NCBI GenBank assembly: GCA_024364805.1
Contig: CM044496.1
Location: 66,003,351-66,067,350 of the forward strand
Length of the DNA: 64,000 nt
From: Euprymna scolopes
Lineage: Eukaryota > Mollusca > Cephalopoda > Sepiida > Sepiolidae
Direction: 5' to 3'
The notes beneath the pieces are model-generated. The model was not told the DNA's origin. It saw nothing but the letters and a program-made list of their open reading frames with translations, and did not search any database. Numbering within the stretch: position 1 is the stretch's first letter; the number at the start of each line of letters is the position of its first letter. A program made the position numbers and the translations under genes. Below, piece after piece: positions 24,179 through 35,824 of this stretch.

Positions 24179-24789
24179 TTCAATCATAGTGGATTTAGAT
24201 TATGTGGTTGCTGTAGCTATATATATAATATGCTGAGGAATTTAATGCTCATATGGACATTATTACCTTTCAGACTTTCAGAAGCAAAGATATTGATTGG
24301 TGCCTAATCTGATGTTATGGTAAAAAAAAATTATTTTATCCATTTGAAAATTAATTGTTCCCAAATCAAATCGTTGTCCCTTCAATTAAAACAGTAAAAT
24401 TTTAAATAAATGCATTTCTAAAAATGACATTCATTTTGAGTTGAATATTTAGCTGACATTTTTTTTTATTTTAAAAAAGAATCAAATTGTTTAATATAAA
24501 AGAGACATATTCGTTTTACTTATTTAAAGAAAATCTGACAATACCAATCATTTTTGTAAAGAAAAAAATGTCATTCTTTTCTTAATAGTATTTACCCTGA
24601 ACGACCTTTGTTTTAAATGGAATATCATTAACAGTAAATTATACAGATTGATGTAGAAACACCATGGAATTTCTATAAATACAAAAAATATTTCAATATA
24701 TGTTACGCCTTGGCAACGTCGGGTCCATCTGATTATTAAACTGTGACAACATCGAAACATTTCTGAATTTTATAGATGACATGGATTTT
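24179..24789. other. No recognisable gene
   Basis: AT-rich DNA. A minus-strand open frame at 24548-24760 has no recognisable domain. Its right part may belong to the outer end of the TIR-B element that follows. Confidence 0.4.
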
Positions 24790-25206
24790 TCGTATTATTT
24801 GGATTCTTCAGATACTGTTTTCATCTTGAGTGTTAGTTTCACAATGTTTCCATTGATGTAACCTCCAATCTTCAGGTATATCTTATCAAACTTGAGGATC
24901 TTACAGACTTGTTGCTTAGTGAATAAAGTATTTGGTAAAATTCAGCAGTAAACTTACACTCTTCTGGAGGTTAAAGGGTCAATCCTCAGTGAAAAGGACA
25001 CTCGAAATACAATTGCAAATTACATAGGACATATAGTCATGGTTGATGGAATCCCTGTGAATTAAAGAGTTCTGCTCAAAATTATGTGCAGATTTAATAG
25101 CTTGATAAGATACACCTGAAGAAGGTTAGAGGTTACACTGACCAAAACATTGTGAAAATAACACTCAAGATGAGAACAGTAGTTTGAAGAATCTAAATAT
25201 GAAAAT
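24790..25206. mobile_element. TIR-B element, copy 2 (best preserved)
   Basis: The left arm (about 24790-24896) reads ATTATTTGGATTCTTCAGAT, TCATCTTGAGTGTTAGTTTC and ATCTTATCAAACTTGAGG. The right arm (about 25110-25206) is its inverted copy, with GATGAGAACAGTAGTTTGAA near the end. Arms are about 100 bases with few mismatches and the core is about 210 bases. The core carries CTGGAGGTTAAAGGGTCAAT, shared with 19442. There is no ORF. It is either a terminal-inverted-repeat DNA element or two head-to-head copies of a shorter unit; the single-arm copy at 42511 makes the second reading possible. Confidence 0.75.
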
Positions 25207-25544
25207 AGAAACGGAGAAGATTTTCAAAATTGCCTTTCAATTAAAATGTGACATCATCAAACCCGTGTTTAACATTAGGTTGCATGAGGAATCCAATCAA
25301 CTGCTCTTTCTCATCTTGAGTAAAAAACAATTTCATAGGTGGGTGCATTTATAGGTTCACAAGACACCCTCTCACAAAACGTGACAAAAAAAATAAGGAA
25401 AAAAAGAAAAGGAAAACTGAAAAGAAAAGAAAGGACTGACTAACCATATAAAGCTTAAAGGAAATCATAACAAAAAAAAAGAAGTGTCATTATCAAAGCT
25501 GACAGGGCAATGAGTTAAGGAACACTGATTTTTCATTGGATGAA

Positions 25545-25587
<43 letters not shown>

Positions 25588-26869
25588 TTTATGTATAATA
25601 ACAAACATAAAATAACTTGCTTATAGATACTACCACCTACATACACCAAACCAAGGAACTAACCAGGATGATCATTAAAAATTATCAGAATTCAAGAAAT
25701 AATGGCTTATAAATAGAAAGACATGAACATCTTTGGAGAATTTGGACACATTTTTGTCACATTCCCTAAACTTCTTTCGATTGGTTTCTCCTTTCAAATA
25801 ATCATTACTCCTACATCTTTGTGATGAATAGCTTTTTTACTACATGCTACATAATTTAATCTACTTTAGCAATTATACACGGTAAATATTGTCTATGTTG
25901 TCAAAATAGAAAAATGTATTTATGATTGGTTTTAATATCTAATCTTGATTGATTAGTCATCAATAAAGGAAGATAGTGAAAGCTTTTCTTTCACACTCAG
26001 AAGCCTCCTTCCCTGCTGTAAAGCATAATGCCAGGAAAAAATATAAGAGCAGGCACAATGAATTTTTTGTCATTAATCTTTACTTGTACAATGTCAATTT
26101 AATGTACATATATATGTACATTGTATTAGTTTGCTATTTTCATAAGGAATGAAAATGTCAATATAAATGATAAAACTTGTGCAGATTTAAGTTTGCAAAG
26201 ATGAAATCAACAGCACATGGAGACTATTAGTTTCTCTTGTGTTATTTAGATCTTCATCTCTTCCCCTCCCTCTCTCATATATATGTATGTATATATATAT
26301 ATATATATCACACTCCTATGAATTATTATTTTTTTGTGTGTATTGATATTCATATTAAAAACCCTTTTTTATTATTTATTTAAAAAGAAAATACAACTGT
26401 TATATATGGGCCATGGAATTGCATCCATCTGCAAAAAATATAGCTAACTTGCATATTCTTTTAAACATTCATTTTAATTAATTCTCTATTAGTTTTTTCA
26501 GTTTTCTTATGGGATCATCATTTTTAGTTAACTATTATGTGTAATTATATTCATGCAGATATTCTACATGGTTTATACTTATGTAAAAAGGTTATAGTAA
26601 ACACAAACCTCTTTCTTTATATTTGTTTAAAAAAATTTGCCTATCAAACTCCTAGAGTTTTTGGTCTCCAGACATGAATATAGGGTATTCAAACCCATGC
26701 AAAACTTTATATTTGGTTTTAGCCAGGAAAAATCGGTACAAAACTGTGAAAATTAAAGAAATGGAATTTGTCAGGTGAAGGTTGACAAACGTCATTACAA
26801 ATATGCATGTGCAACATAATAGCTATTGGTTCATGTTTTCATTTTTAACCTTGCAGCAAACATGTCTTC
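25207..26869. other. AT-rich stretch with simple repeats
   Basis: A uniform A run lies at 25551-25583 and a (TA)n-rich tract at 26275-26308. No gene or transposon end could be supported. Confidence 0.5.
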
Positions 26870-26960
26870 ATAGCTCGGGCATTAATGTGAAAGGAAAAAG
26901 TAAATCGTAAGCTAAATATTTTGGTTTCAATTCTTGGTGGTGGCGCAAAAGTCATTTTTT
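26870..26960 (+). mobile_element. Possible tRNA-like SINE remnant
   Basis: GCTCGGGCATTAATGTG, then AAATCGTAAGCTAAAT and GGTTTCAATTCTTGG resemble the order anticodon arm plus B box seen in molluscan tRNA-derived SINEs. The A box is not convincing and the body is lost, so the call is weak. Confidence 0.35.
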
Positions 26961-27039
26961 TATTTTTTTAACATTTTAAGTCATTATTATAAATTGTATC
27001 CAATATAATATAATAAATACAAAATCTGCATTAATCAAA

Positions 27040-27090
27040 ATATCATATTTAAGCATATTTTACAACCGGGCAATGCTGGGTGGCCTGCTA

Positions 27091-27136
<46 letters not shown>
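27040..27136 (+). mobile_element. Helitron-like 3' end plus (TA)n
   Basis: AACCGGGCAATGCTGGGTGG can form a short imperfect hairpin and is followed after a few bases by GCCTGCTAG and then T. A hairpin close to a CTRR end with T after it is the known 3' signature of Helitrons. The same signature occurs at 32560-32597 and, inverted, at 36881. A (TA)n array (27092-27136) follows directly. The 5' end of this copy was not found. Confidence 0.5.
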
Positions 27137-27139
<3 letters not shown>

Positions 27140-27252
27140 GCATTAGAACTCTTTATTTTCGACATAATATTATTTTGTACGCTATCGATTTTCTCCTGTT
27201 GAGATGATAGCCGAAAGAGCTCTTGAGAAACTTCCGCTTATTATTTTCAAAA

Positions 27253-27305
<53 letters not shown>

Positions 27306-27980
27306 GTAAACAATCTTTTAGAAGAAAAATTGATCAGAGGGCTAAATTACCAGGGTATACGACAATACACATCAATGACTTTTCAACTTTGTTTTCGAAA
27401 GCAGTCAAGCATAAAACCAGTTGGTTTAACATATTCCAACATCAGAGATGTGCAGAAGTAGGGGTGCTAGAGCACCTGCCCCTTTTACTCCTGCTTTAAA
27501 AGTGCCCTTTTTAGAGGAATGTATTATAGACCTGCAGTCCACTGAAACACTTTCTTTTAACTGAAAAACTTCTGTGCACATCACTGTCTAACATGTATAT
27601 ATTTTGAGATTAAAAACACAAACCTCTTTCTATATATATAAAGATAAAAACAAACACAAAAATAAGTAAATGAGAAATTGGCCTATTTTGTTTGGATCAA
27701 TTTTCTTAAGATATTCATTGATCTGACTGAAACCAGTCAATCTTTTGCACTTTTAATGTTTTTCCATTCTGTTTCTATGACATGGCATTTTATTAAATAT
27801 CATGCATTTTATCCTCATATACATTTCATTCCCAATGAGAACACAATATGCTCTATGCACTGAAAATTACTTTTTAGGGTTTGGAAACAGAATTTGAATG
27901 TAGATTTTCAAAAGATGTTACATCTCCAAAAGATAGCATTTGAGTAACTACTCTAAAAATGATTCTAAAAAAATTACAAA
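27137..27980. other. AT-rich DNA with (TA)n
   Basis: A second (TA)n array lies at 27256-27303. The open frame at 27204-27461 runs through it and contains a long IY repeat, so it is not a gene. Nothing else is supported. Confidence 0.55.
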
Positions 27981-28064
27981 AATATACAAATCTATTTGCT
28001 TGTAAAAGAATATACAAATCTATTTGCTTGTAAAAGAATATACAAATCTATTTGCTTGTAAAAG
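27981..28064. repeat. Perfect 28-bp tandem repeat, three copies
   Basis: Units at 27981-28008, 28009-28036 and 28037-28064 are identical (each starts AATATACAAATCTATTTGCT). Identity in otherwise decayed surroundings indicates a recent slippage or duplication event. Confidence 0.9.
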
Positions 28065-28684
28065 AATCAAGAGATAAAAGGCAGAATAAATCCACAGTTC
28101 AATAATCATTGTATTCGGATTTACATCCATTTTACATGCTGGCATGTATTAGATGGTTTTTAAAAATTAACTTGCAAACCTATATCTGGCAAGGTTTTTA
28201 TTTATCCCTCTTTCATCCTTATCACTTTCATGTGTTCCTTGGCCTGCTCTTGTCAACTAACTGTACTACTTCAACTGTTTTATAGCTACACAAACTAAAC
28301 ATTCTCATTCATTCTTCCAATGTGACTATACCAAGTCTTCAGTTCTGTATGCATCTCTTTATAATGTCTACATTTAATCATTTGCAGTTTAAGAAGAAAA
28401 CATTGTTTTGTAAAGTCATAATAAAAAAATATAAAATATCACTTCTCTAGCATTTTTCCAGTTATCTTGGATTTCTTCTTGCCAGGGGATATAAACAATG
28501 TTGGAACAGGAAAAAGTATGGTTGAGAATTGTGCAATTCTTGCCTCATTAAAACTTAATAGGCAGATAGATATACATTGTTCCAGATATTATAAAGTTAG
28601 AAATACTACCAGGATACATGGAAAGGCAACTTTTGTAGGCTTCATTTGTTATAGATTGCTGACATGCATTCTATCAATGTCCAT
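28065..28684. other. No recognisable gene
   Basis: AT-rich DNA. An open frame at 28467-28727 (86 residues) has no recognisable domain and overlaps the duplicated block that follows. Confidence 0.45.
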
Positions 28685-28990
28685 CACGAATGACGACCAT
28701 ACAATATTACTGTACCATTATTGTTAAAACTGAAACATACATATCTAAGTAATCATGTTAATGTAGTTTCAAAATATATCCAACCATAAGAGTCTATTTT
28801 CAAAACCCTTGTAGGACTTTGTAACATTTGTTTCGATTCTTTAGCATCCAAATACAAATGCAGGTACTACAATATTATTGTCACCTTTGGATAAAGCATA
28901 CTATACTTTGATCTTTGCCCAAGAACTAAGAAAGTGTGTTTTCACTTCTAATGCAGCAGTGTCATCAGATAAATTTTTTGCATCGCATCT
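28685..28990 (+). repeat. Long direct repeat, first copy
   Basis: This block aligns over about 300 bases with 30655-30955. Shared pieces include TTAATGTAGTTTCA, TTTCAAAACCC followed by TGTA, CACTTT-like and AAGAAAGTGT blocks, and GTGTCATCAGAT against GTGGCATCAGAT. It also seems to contain two shorter units about 160 bases apart, each with an ACAATATT core. Non-coding on inspection of both strands. Confidence 0.6.
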
Positions 28991-29194
28991 TTGGTGATCG
29001 GGTAATTCAATCTTTCAAAAGGGAAATAAAAGGTGATAAAATTTGTATAAACATGGAATTGACTTAGTGCATTGTTATATAGATTGAAAAATATTTCTAC
29101 TAGAAGAATGCATACTGTTTGGTTCCCTAAAACAATGTGGAAAATTATGTAGATTCTATTTCATCGTCTTATGAGAATGATTCAAATATTATGA
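28991..29194. other. Spacer between duplicated blocks
   Basis: AT-rich DNA with no supported feature. Confidence 0.4.
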
Positions 29195-30165
29195 TTGAAG
29201 CTGAAATATTTACTTTTTATATCATACAGCAGCATCTGCATTAGATTACCTTCTCCACCATGTCCGATTAAATGCTTGAGCACAAAATATCTTGGATATG
29301 GTCAAGTCTGATCAAACGTAGTATAATGCACCTCTTCATCTCGATGACCAGCAGTCTTGTTTTTGCTTCTTTTATTAAAGTTTAACACTGAAGTGTACAA
29401 ACAGGTATTACTACAGTCTGGTAGATCTTGACAATAAAATCACTCAATGATTTATGCATCATCGAAGACTTCTCTAGAAGTATGCAATTGTAGCACTAAT
29501 TTGTGAACTGATTTCTAATCAAATACCATTTATTGCAGTTGCTACAGTGGAACAAAATATCTGAAACCACTTGTTCTGAGAAGATCATAGCTAACTAGCT
29601 GGATTATCCCTCATTCATCTTTAATAATTGATGCTGAAACATTTACTTGTATGTTTGTCACACAGAAGTGTTTGCACTTGATTTTCCTCTCCACAATATT
29701 CGATTAAATGCTTTATCATGTTCTATCTTGAATCTCATTTTCACAAGTGTTTTCTTTCACATGCAGAATGAGTCTACAACACACAGGAGATTTTTCTTCA
29801 TTTCATCTATGATCAGCATACAACTGTAAATGTAGCAAACACAGTTTAGACATGGACAAGTTTTGTTTGGGTAGAAGTTAAAATATTTTCATCTGTATGA
29901 TCAACCGTTTTCTTTCTGCTACTCTTTTTGATGGTCAAGACTTGAAACCATACTAAATAAGTTGTATTACAGTTAAGTAGATCTTGAACCAGTTAACCGT
30001 AGAGGACACCAGTAGCTATACAACATTACAGCCATTCAACATTAATTCAAATATTGATTTTGCCAATTATTATACAGTTACTGCTGATAGTTGAACTGAG
30101 ATAATTGAAATCACTTGTCCTAGGAAGATCATCACAATCTAGCTGGATCATTACTTGTTCAGTTT
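29195..30165 (+). repeat. Diverged tandem duplication
   Basis: About 29195-29610 aligns with about 29630-30165. GCTGAAATATTTACTT pairs with GCTGAAACATTTACTT, CCGATTAAATGCTT with TCGATTAAATGCTT, AAACCACTTGTTCTGAGAAG with AAATCACTTGTCCTAGGAAG, and CTAGCTGGATTAT with CTAGCTGGATCAT. The offset grows from about 440 to 530 bases, so the second unit gained or the first lost about 100 bases. No coding frame is shared. Confidence 0.65.
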
Positions 30166-30654
30166 ATCATTTTTAGTCATGAGGTACTCAGTCTCCCTAC
30201 TAGTTTATCCCAAGTCAAACCAATTGTTCCAGGGTTGCACTTATTATTTCAAGTCGAATTTAGTAGAAAGTGGGTTTATTTTTGACAGTTTCATAATTCT
30301 TGCATCCTCCTATTTTATTTTCACTTTCTATGAGCAATGTTTCTGACAATATTTTCTAGGCTGGCTTTTGTTTTGGGTTGATGGTATGTGGAGATTTACA
30401 ATCCTCTTTGGATTTATCATCATGCTGTAGTGGAAAGTGCCACTCCTTTCCCAAACTACTCCACTTGATCATCACCTTATAATACCGAGTGTTTAGCAAG
30501 AGTCTAATCAAATACCATTCTTTGAGTCTTCAGTGTGACTCAACTAAGGATTGACACTGCTAATTATTGAACACTAACCACTATGCCGAATTCCACAGCT
30601 GTATCCATCTGTTGTATACTGCTGCAATGTTTAAAAATATTTCCATTCTATGGA
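30166..30654. other. No recognisable feature
   Basis: Less AT-biased than most of the window (for example CCACTATGCCGAATTCCACA near 30579) but no domain, RNA or repeat relative was recognised. An open frame at 30155-30346 shows no known domain. Confidence 0.4.
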
Positions 30655-30955
30655 TGTCTATAATGAATGCAGACCTCACAATTTTATTGCACCATCTTTA
30701 TTCAAGCTGAAATATATTTGTCTAAGTTCTCTGCTTAATGTAGTTTCAGAACATATCTGCTTGTGGAGATCTTTTTCCAAAACCCATGTAAGAGTTTTTA
30801 ACATTTTCATTTTATGGACGTTTAGCATAAACATAGACCCCACAATATTGTTGCAATTGAAAAGAAATTACACTTTGAACCTAGTGTGAAAGCCAAGAAA
30901 GTGTATTTTAGAGTTTCATATTTGACACAACAGTGGCATCAGATGAAATTAAAAA
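30655..30955 (+). repeat. Long direct repeat, second copy
   Basis: Second copy of 28685-28990, same orientation, about 1.97 kb downstream. Its right part (TTACACTTTGAACCTAGTG, then AAAGCCAAGAAAG) also resembles the flank of the R-H hairpin repeat at 47935 and 45060. The open frame across it (30650-30889) is not conserved in the first copy, which argues against coding. Confidence 0.6.
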
Positions 30956-31899
30956 AAAATTAGTTGTAACTTGTAATATGCTTGAGCTTAGACAGCGCAT
31001 CTTCCAATGTCTATCTATGTTATATCAGACTATATTTATTGCTTACACCAGCCAATCATGTTTTTGTGAGGAGAAACGCAGATGTATTCATATTCATTAC
31101 ATCATATACATATGCACATTAAGATAAATAATTGAATGAAAATTTACTGTGAAAATGCTTTGAGGTGAGTTCTTAGCAATATGGTAGCTACATCGCTTAT
31201 TTTGTTTTGTCAAGATCAGAAAAATTCAACCAGTACACAAGCTTTGCTTTGATTGGAAACAAATCTAACCTTGAAAATGATATTTCATGTATTCATGTAA
31301 CTAAAATGTTGCTTTGAGGGGTATTATTACTAATAATAATTGCATAAAATGAAGATAACTGAAACTACAGGAAGTCCAAAAATCTAACAAACCACCCTTC
31401 TCTGCTCAGCAAAGTAAAAAAGTGGTGACTCCAGCCTCGGTTAGTATCACACAAAATAGTTATGGAGCAGGAAGGAGGATGTAATAAAAGAGAATAACTA
31501 GACCTAAACTGGAAGGGCACAGAGAGTACTATAAACTTCAGGTGACTTACTGCTACTCAAATTTTAGAAAAAAAAAACAATGCTTGTTACTAATGAGAAG
31601 TCAATGATAACCAATATTGCAATAATGTATAGTGATTTTTCAACAGTTATCAAAAGACTAGAGAGACAGATTCCAGAGAATATCACAGTGTTATTACTAG
31701 TCACTGATAATGACTCTTATGAGAACACTATGTCAGTAGATAATAATAGTTATTATCTATTATTAATTGAGATCTGGTATTTATCTTAAGTTAAAACTAT
31801 ACCATTACTTCTATTAATGTACTATTGTAATTCTATTACTAATGGAACCCAAACAATACTATTACTTCTGCTACAATATAATTCATGGGAGTGAGGGGT
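30956..31899. other. No recognisable gene
   Basis: AT-rich DNA. Short diverged doublets around ATTACTTCT occur at 31804-31880. Open frames here have no recognisable domains. Confidence 0.45.
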
Positions 31900-32095
31900 A
31901 GTGTGTATTATCTATTCTGTTTTCATGAGGCCATCTTCCCAGGTATTACATTCTATTGAAAGGTAATGTAGCACATGTTCGTTTATTATGATATCATAGT
32001 TTCAAGCATTATAGTAGTGTGGTATCTGTTTCATGGTCACAATTCCATCCTCTTAGGCATTACCTTCTGTTGAGAGGATAGAATACATCAACAAG
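31900..32095. repeat. Two-copy tandem repeat, about 117-bp period
   Basis: CATCTTCCCAGGTATTACAT (about 31931) recurs as CATCCTCTTAGGCATTACCT (about 32049), with TATTGAAAGG matching TGTTGAGAGG just after. The preceding GTTTCATG blocks also match. Non-coding. Confidence 0.6.
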
Positions 32096-32205
32096 AAATT
32101 TTCACACTCGGCTGTTGAATAGCAAACTGTATTTATATTAAAAAAAAAATATGGGACTGAAAGGAAATGTGGGACACACTGTTGCTAATAATAATTAAAA
32201 TTACC

Positions 32206-32597
32206 TATTATATAAAGGGCAGTTGTATGTGCATACAAATTACAAAACAATGACCGACAAACTTGGTATGTTCTTGTTCAGTGTTTTTTTGGAATGTATA
32301 ATACCTAAAAGTTATAAAAAATTATTTTTCGACCCAAAATTAGTACAGATTTTGTCAGATGAAAGAGTAGTAACTTGACTGACTCCTTCCTCAAGAAATC
32401 TATAAATAAATAAAGGAGAGTTGTATGAGTGTATGTGTATACCCAGAAAGAGGAATAGGCTAGGCAGAGAAGAAAGAAGGGAATGAGGAGAGGAAGATGG
32501 AAACTATGGGAGAGAGAGACATGTAGAGAAAAGATAAAAGTTTTATAAGAAATATATTACATTTTTGTCCTGGGCAATGTCAGGTAGCTCTACTAGT
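32206..32597 (+). mobile_element. Non-autonomous Helitron-like element
   Basis: The proposed 5' end is CCTATTATATAAAGGGCAGT. The proposed 3' end has the short hairpin CCTGGGCAATGTCAGG, then TAGCTCTACTAG followed by T. A CTAG terminus just downstream of a hairpin and no terminal inverted repeats are the known Helitron pattern. The usual 5' TC is CC here, and there is no Rep/helicase coding. The interior has a purine-rich block near 32450-32530. It abuts the LINE-A copy at 32612. Confidence 0.5.
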
Positions 32598-32611
32598 TAT
32601 CAATAAGAGTG

Positions 32612-34334
32612 GGGCATTAGAAGATTTTTCTAATATAGAAATAAGCAGCTAATTTTACTCTAAGCGACGAAGGCCATCAACTCCCTGTATTTCCTCCTAT
32701 AACAGATAACACGCTATGTAACATATAAATATCTGTGCGTGAGGTCGACAAGCTAATCAAGAACCTTGATTCCAGTAAAGCAACTGACCCTGACGGCATT
32801 CCAGTTATAGTGCTGAAAAAGCTCCAACCAGAACTTGCACCCATACTTACAAAACTGTTTAAGTGTTGCCTTAAGGAGAAGTGCTTTCCAACACCCTGGA
32901 AAACCTCATCAGTATGCCCTGTATTTAAGAATTCAGGCGAAAAGTCATCTCCCTCTCAGTACAGACTAATAAGTCTTCTGTTTGTCATAAGTTACTGATA
33001 TCCATATTAAATAAAGAAGTACTTAACCACCTCAGCAGAAACAACCTTCTTAGTGACATGCAATATGGTTTCCACTCTGCAAGATCTACAGCAGATGTGC
33101 TAACGGTTATATCGCATAGGATTAGTGAATCTCTTGACAAAGGCTTCCTTTCCAGGGCAATTGCTCTTGACATATCAAAAGCCTTCGATAAGGTATGGCA
33201 TAAGGGCCTACTTCACAAGATTTCCAGCTACGGTATCACTGGAAATGTTTTCTCAATCATTAAATCATTTCTCTCCGATAGGTTCATAAGAGTAGTGGTT
33301 GATGGGCAGAAATCAGAGGCCCGCAGTATTAATGCTGGAGTCCCTCAGGGGTCCATCCTGGGCCCAACTCTATTCTTGATCTATATCAATGATCTCCTCA
33401 AACATACTTAAATCATTCGGTGTACATCTATGCTAATGACACGACCATTTATGGCAACAAATCAAAGGACATAAATGACAAAGGTCTCTGATTCTCTCTC
33501 CTCTGATCTTGAGCGTGTGGTACAGTGGGGGAAGAGGTGGCTGGTTACTTTTAATGCATCCAAAACCCAGCTTCTATCGTTACATCATCAATGCTCTGAT
33601 CCCCATTTGGCATCAATTGAAATGGATGGCTCTCGTCTTGAGGAGGCTCCATGTTTTGACAAGCTTCTGGGTTTGACTTTTACTCCTGCTCTGAAATGGA
33701 ATACGTACATTAGGTCTGTTGCCAAGGATGCTGGGAAAATGGTGGGATCCTTCTACTGCTCCAGAAGATATCTCACTACTGATGCAATTTTCTATCTGTA
33801 TAAAAACCAAGTACGTCCAAGGATGGAGTACTGCTGCCACATCTTGGCAGGAGCTGCTAAAAACAGCCTATCCTGCCTTAACAGAGTACAAAATAGACTT
33901 TGTGGCTTAGTGGGGGATGCCCTTTTCTCTTCCCTGCAGCCTCTCTTCCACAAAAGAGACGTTGCGAGACTGTCTTTGTTTTATCATTATTTCCATGGCA
34001 AGTGCTTGTCTGAACTCCAATCTCTGCCCCCCCCCTCACGAATCTTTCATGAAAAACACCAGTCTAGCTGAAACTGTCATTAATTTTCCCCACTCTTTAT
34101 CNNNNNNNNNNNNNNNNNNNNNNNNNNNNNNNNNNNNCCACCTGACTACAACTTGGATGTCTTCAAGTCCATCATAAGCAAATTCCTGATAAACCGCTCT
34201 CCTAAGTAAGACACCCTATCAAATATCCAATACTAATGATTACTACGATACTATCTCATTGATTACTGTACACGCAATAACCCTTATCCCCAAGTGGCTT
34301 CTGGGCCTTGATAAGTGGTGATCTCCATGTAAAA
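32612..34334 (+). mobile_element. LINE-A copy, RT to 3' end
   Basis: This 5'-truncated LINE encodes the reverse transcriptase onward. DSSKATDPDGIPVIVLKKL opens the first piece (32735-32998). The next (33058-33411) has LDISKAFDKVWH, the RT motif that carries the first catalytic Asp, and AGVPQGSILGPTLFLIYIND. The YADD box at 33429-33440 reads YAND, so one of the two key Asp residues is lost. The last piece (33475-34071) gives AGKMVGSFYCSRRYL and LFYHYFHGKC, and the ORF ends IISKFLINRSPK with a stop at 34207-34209. An N gap sits at 34102-34137. At least two frame changes and stops separate the pieces. The 3' tail (34279-34326) is short and ends in a TGTAAAAAAATAG-like A tract. Clade: Jockey/CR1-like by motif style, not proven. 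Confidence 0.9.
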
Positions 34335-34424
34335 AAATAGAGATTGTTTAGAGTAAAATTTCAGAAAATAGTGCATAGTTGAATTAGCTGATTGTATCCA
34401 ATGGCCGTTTTTTTACTATTTAGT

Positions 34425-34640
34425 AATCATTTATCAAGACGAAGAGCCACTTGAGGATAAGGGTTCATGAAACTGAAACGATTGTCAGCTGGAAGATGAG
34501 GAATATTCTGGTTGGTTGGTTGCTTTTGTTTTACGGCATATCAACCCTTTTCAGGTTATTTAATGCCGAATCCAAAGATTTTGAAGAAAAAATGTTTAAT
34601 AGAATATATTTGTTGTTTTCAAGTCGGTTTCTAGTCTACC
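34425..34640 (-). repeat. LINE-A tail motif joined to R3 module
   Basis: Plus-strand 34425-34466 (TCATTTATCAAGACG, then GCCACTTGAGGATAAGGGTT) is an inverted copy of the tail of the LINE just upstream (34279-34326). The block AAACGATTGTCAGCTGGAAG follows, as in the copy at 42511. From about 34520 the R3 module starts (TTGTTTTACGGCATATCAAC) but stops near 34600. Read on the minus strand the element would end in the LINE-A tail and an A-rich run, as a SINE-like retrocopy would. Confidence 0.6.
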
Positions 34641-35824
34641 CTAACAGGTACTACCACTCCGGGTCAGAGTGGACCTGGGAGCAATGGTAATTAAAGGGTG
34701 ATTCCACACTCCCCAAAGCCCGCAAGTTGGGGCCTCACCACTGGATATAGTTTAAGGTCATATCCAGGACCAAGGAATATTCTGGGAATACTAACATTAA
34801 CCAATGGTATGGCATTCAAGAATAATAGTATTGACAAGAATCTTGACATCAGATCTGAAGACAACCAAGTTGTAATTAATAAGATAGTAATCCTGCAGTA
34901 ATGTCTTTCACAGAATTGATGCTATTGCAAAAAAGCTTTGCCAAGGAAAATTTTGTTTGACAATAGGCATATAGAGAAAGAAAGAAAAGTCTTCTCTCAG
35001 ATGTGGTAGAAAAAGTTCTCACTGCAAAGGATTAGAATGAGTAACCAAAGATTTGAGCTCAATCGAGCACCTTTCATGGAAATATTGATAGAGTAGGGAG
35101 ACTAGCAATCTTCTAAAAGAAAAGAAGCTGTATGGAAGAGAAGAAACCACTCTTACTAGAGTTTGAGGCCGATTTTATATTTTGTCAAGACAAGAATTTT
35201 GTGGAGATGTAACGTTGTCCACGTTTACACACGTAGACCCAACACGTAGCAGTATGTCACAAGGAACATAGAACAAATAATAACTAAACTTTTTTTTTTG
35301 TAACAACATTCATTTCCTCATTCTCCCACCACTCGTAACTTCTCATCATGGCTGTGACATCACCCATGTCTCTAATGTGATTGTCTCTCCTTTTTATAAG
35401 TCTTTTTCTTTAACATGACTTATTTTGCACACAGCTCGATATTTGCATCTGCACTCTGTTACAGAGCTTCTTCTCTGATCACTCCACTTGATAAAACTTG
35501 AGGACCTGCAACATCTTGCTAAATAATCCAGTTATTGATTGCACTGCCTATTCATGAAGTTGCAAACTGGAAAAGGGTTAGCTGATAGGATAGACAAAAA
35601 ACTTAGTCCTTGTAACTCAGACCATCTGTGCCAGTTATATTAGGAAGTGCCACTTACATATTGACCTACATAATCACATGGGTCTGTGTCAACTGAAAGA
35701 CATATTTAAAATGATTGTTAGTGTTCAGCAATGCTAGTTTCTTTATGTTTGGCATATGTATTTAGTAACCACGACTGGCATAATCTTTCTTATTTGGTTT
35801 GATGTTTTTTTTTTTTGGGGGGGG
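34641..35824. other. No recognisable gene
   Basis: A GC-richer patch at 34640-34780 (CCACTCCGGGTCAGAGTGGA, which is itself a short palindrome) looks like part of an old repeat. The rest, including 35200-35560, holds no feature that I can name. Confidence 0.4.

Noticed and set aside
27204-27461. ORF with a long IY repeat
   Set aside because: It translates a (TA)n microsatellite.
27981-28064. CRISPR-like array
   Set aside because: Three head-to-tail identical units without spacers in animal DNA are an ordinary tandem repeat.
33613-34177. Other frames overlapping the LINE-A copy
   Set aside because: They are shadows of the RT reading frame and carry no motif of their own.
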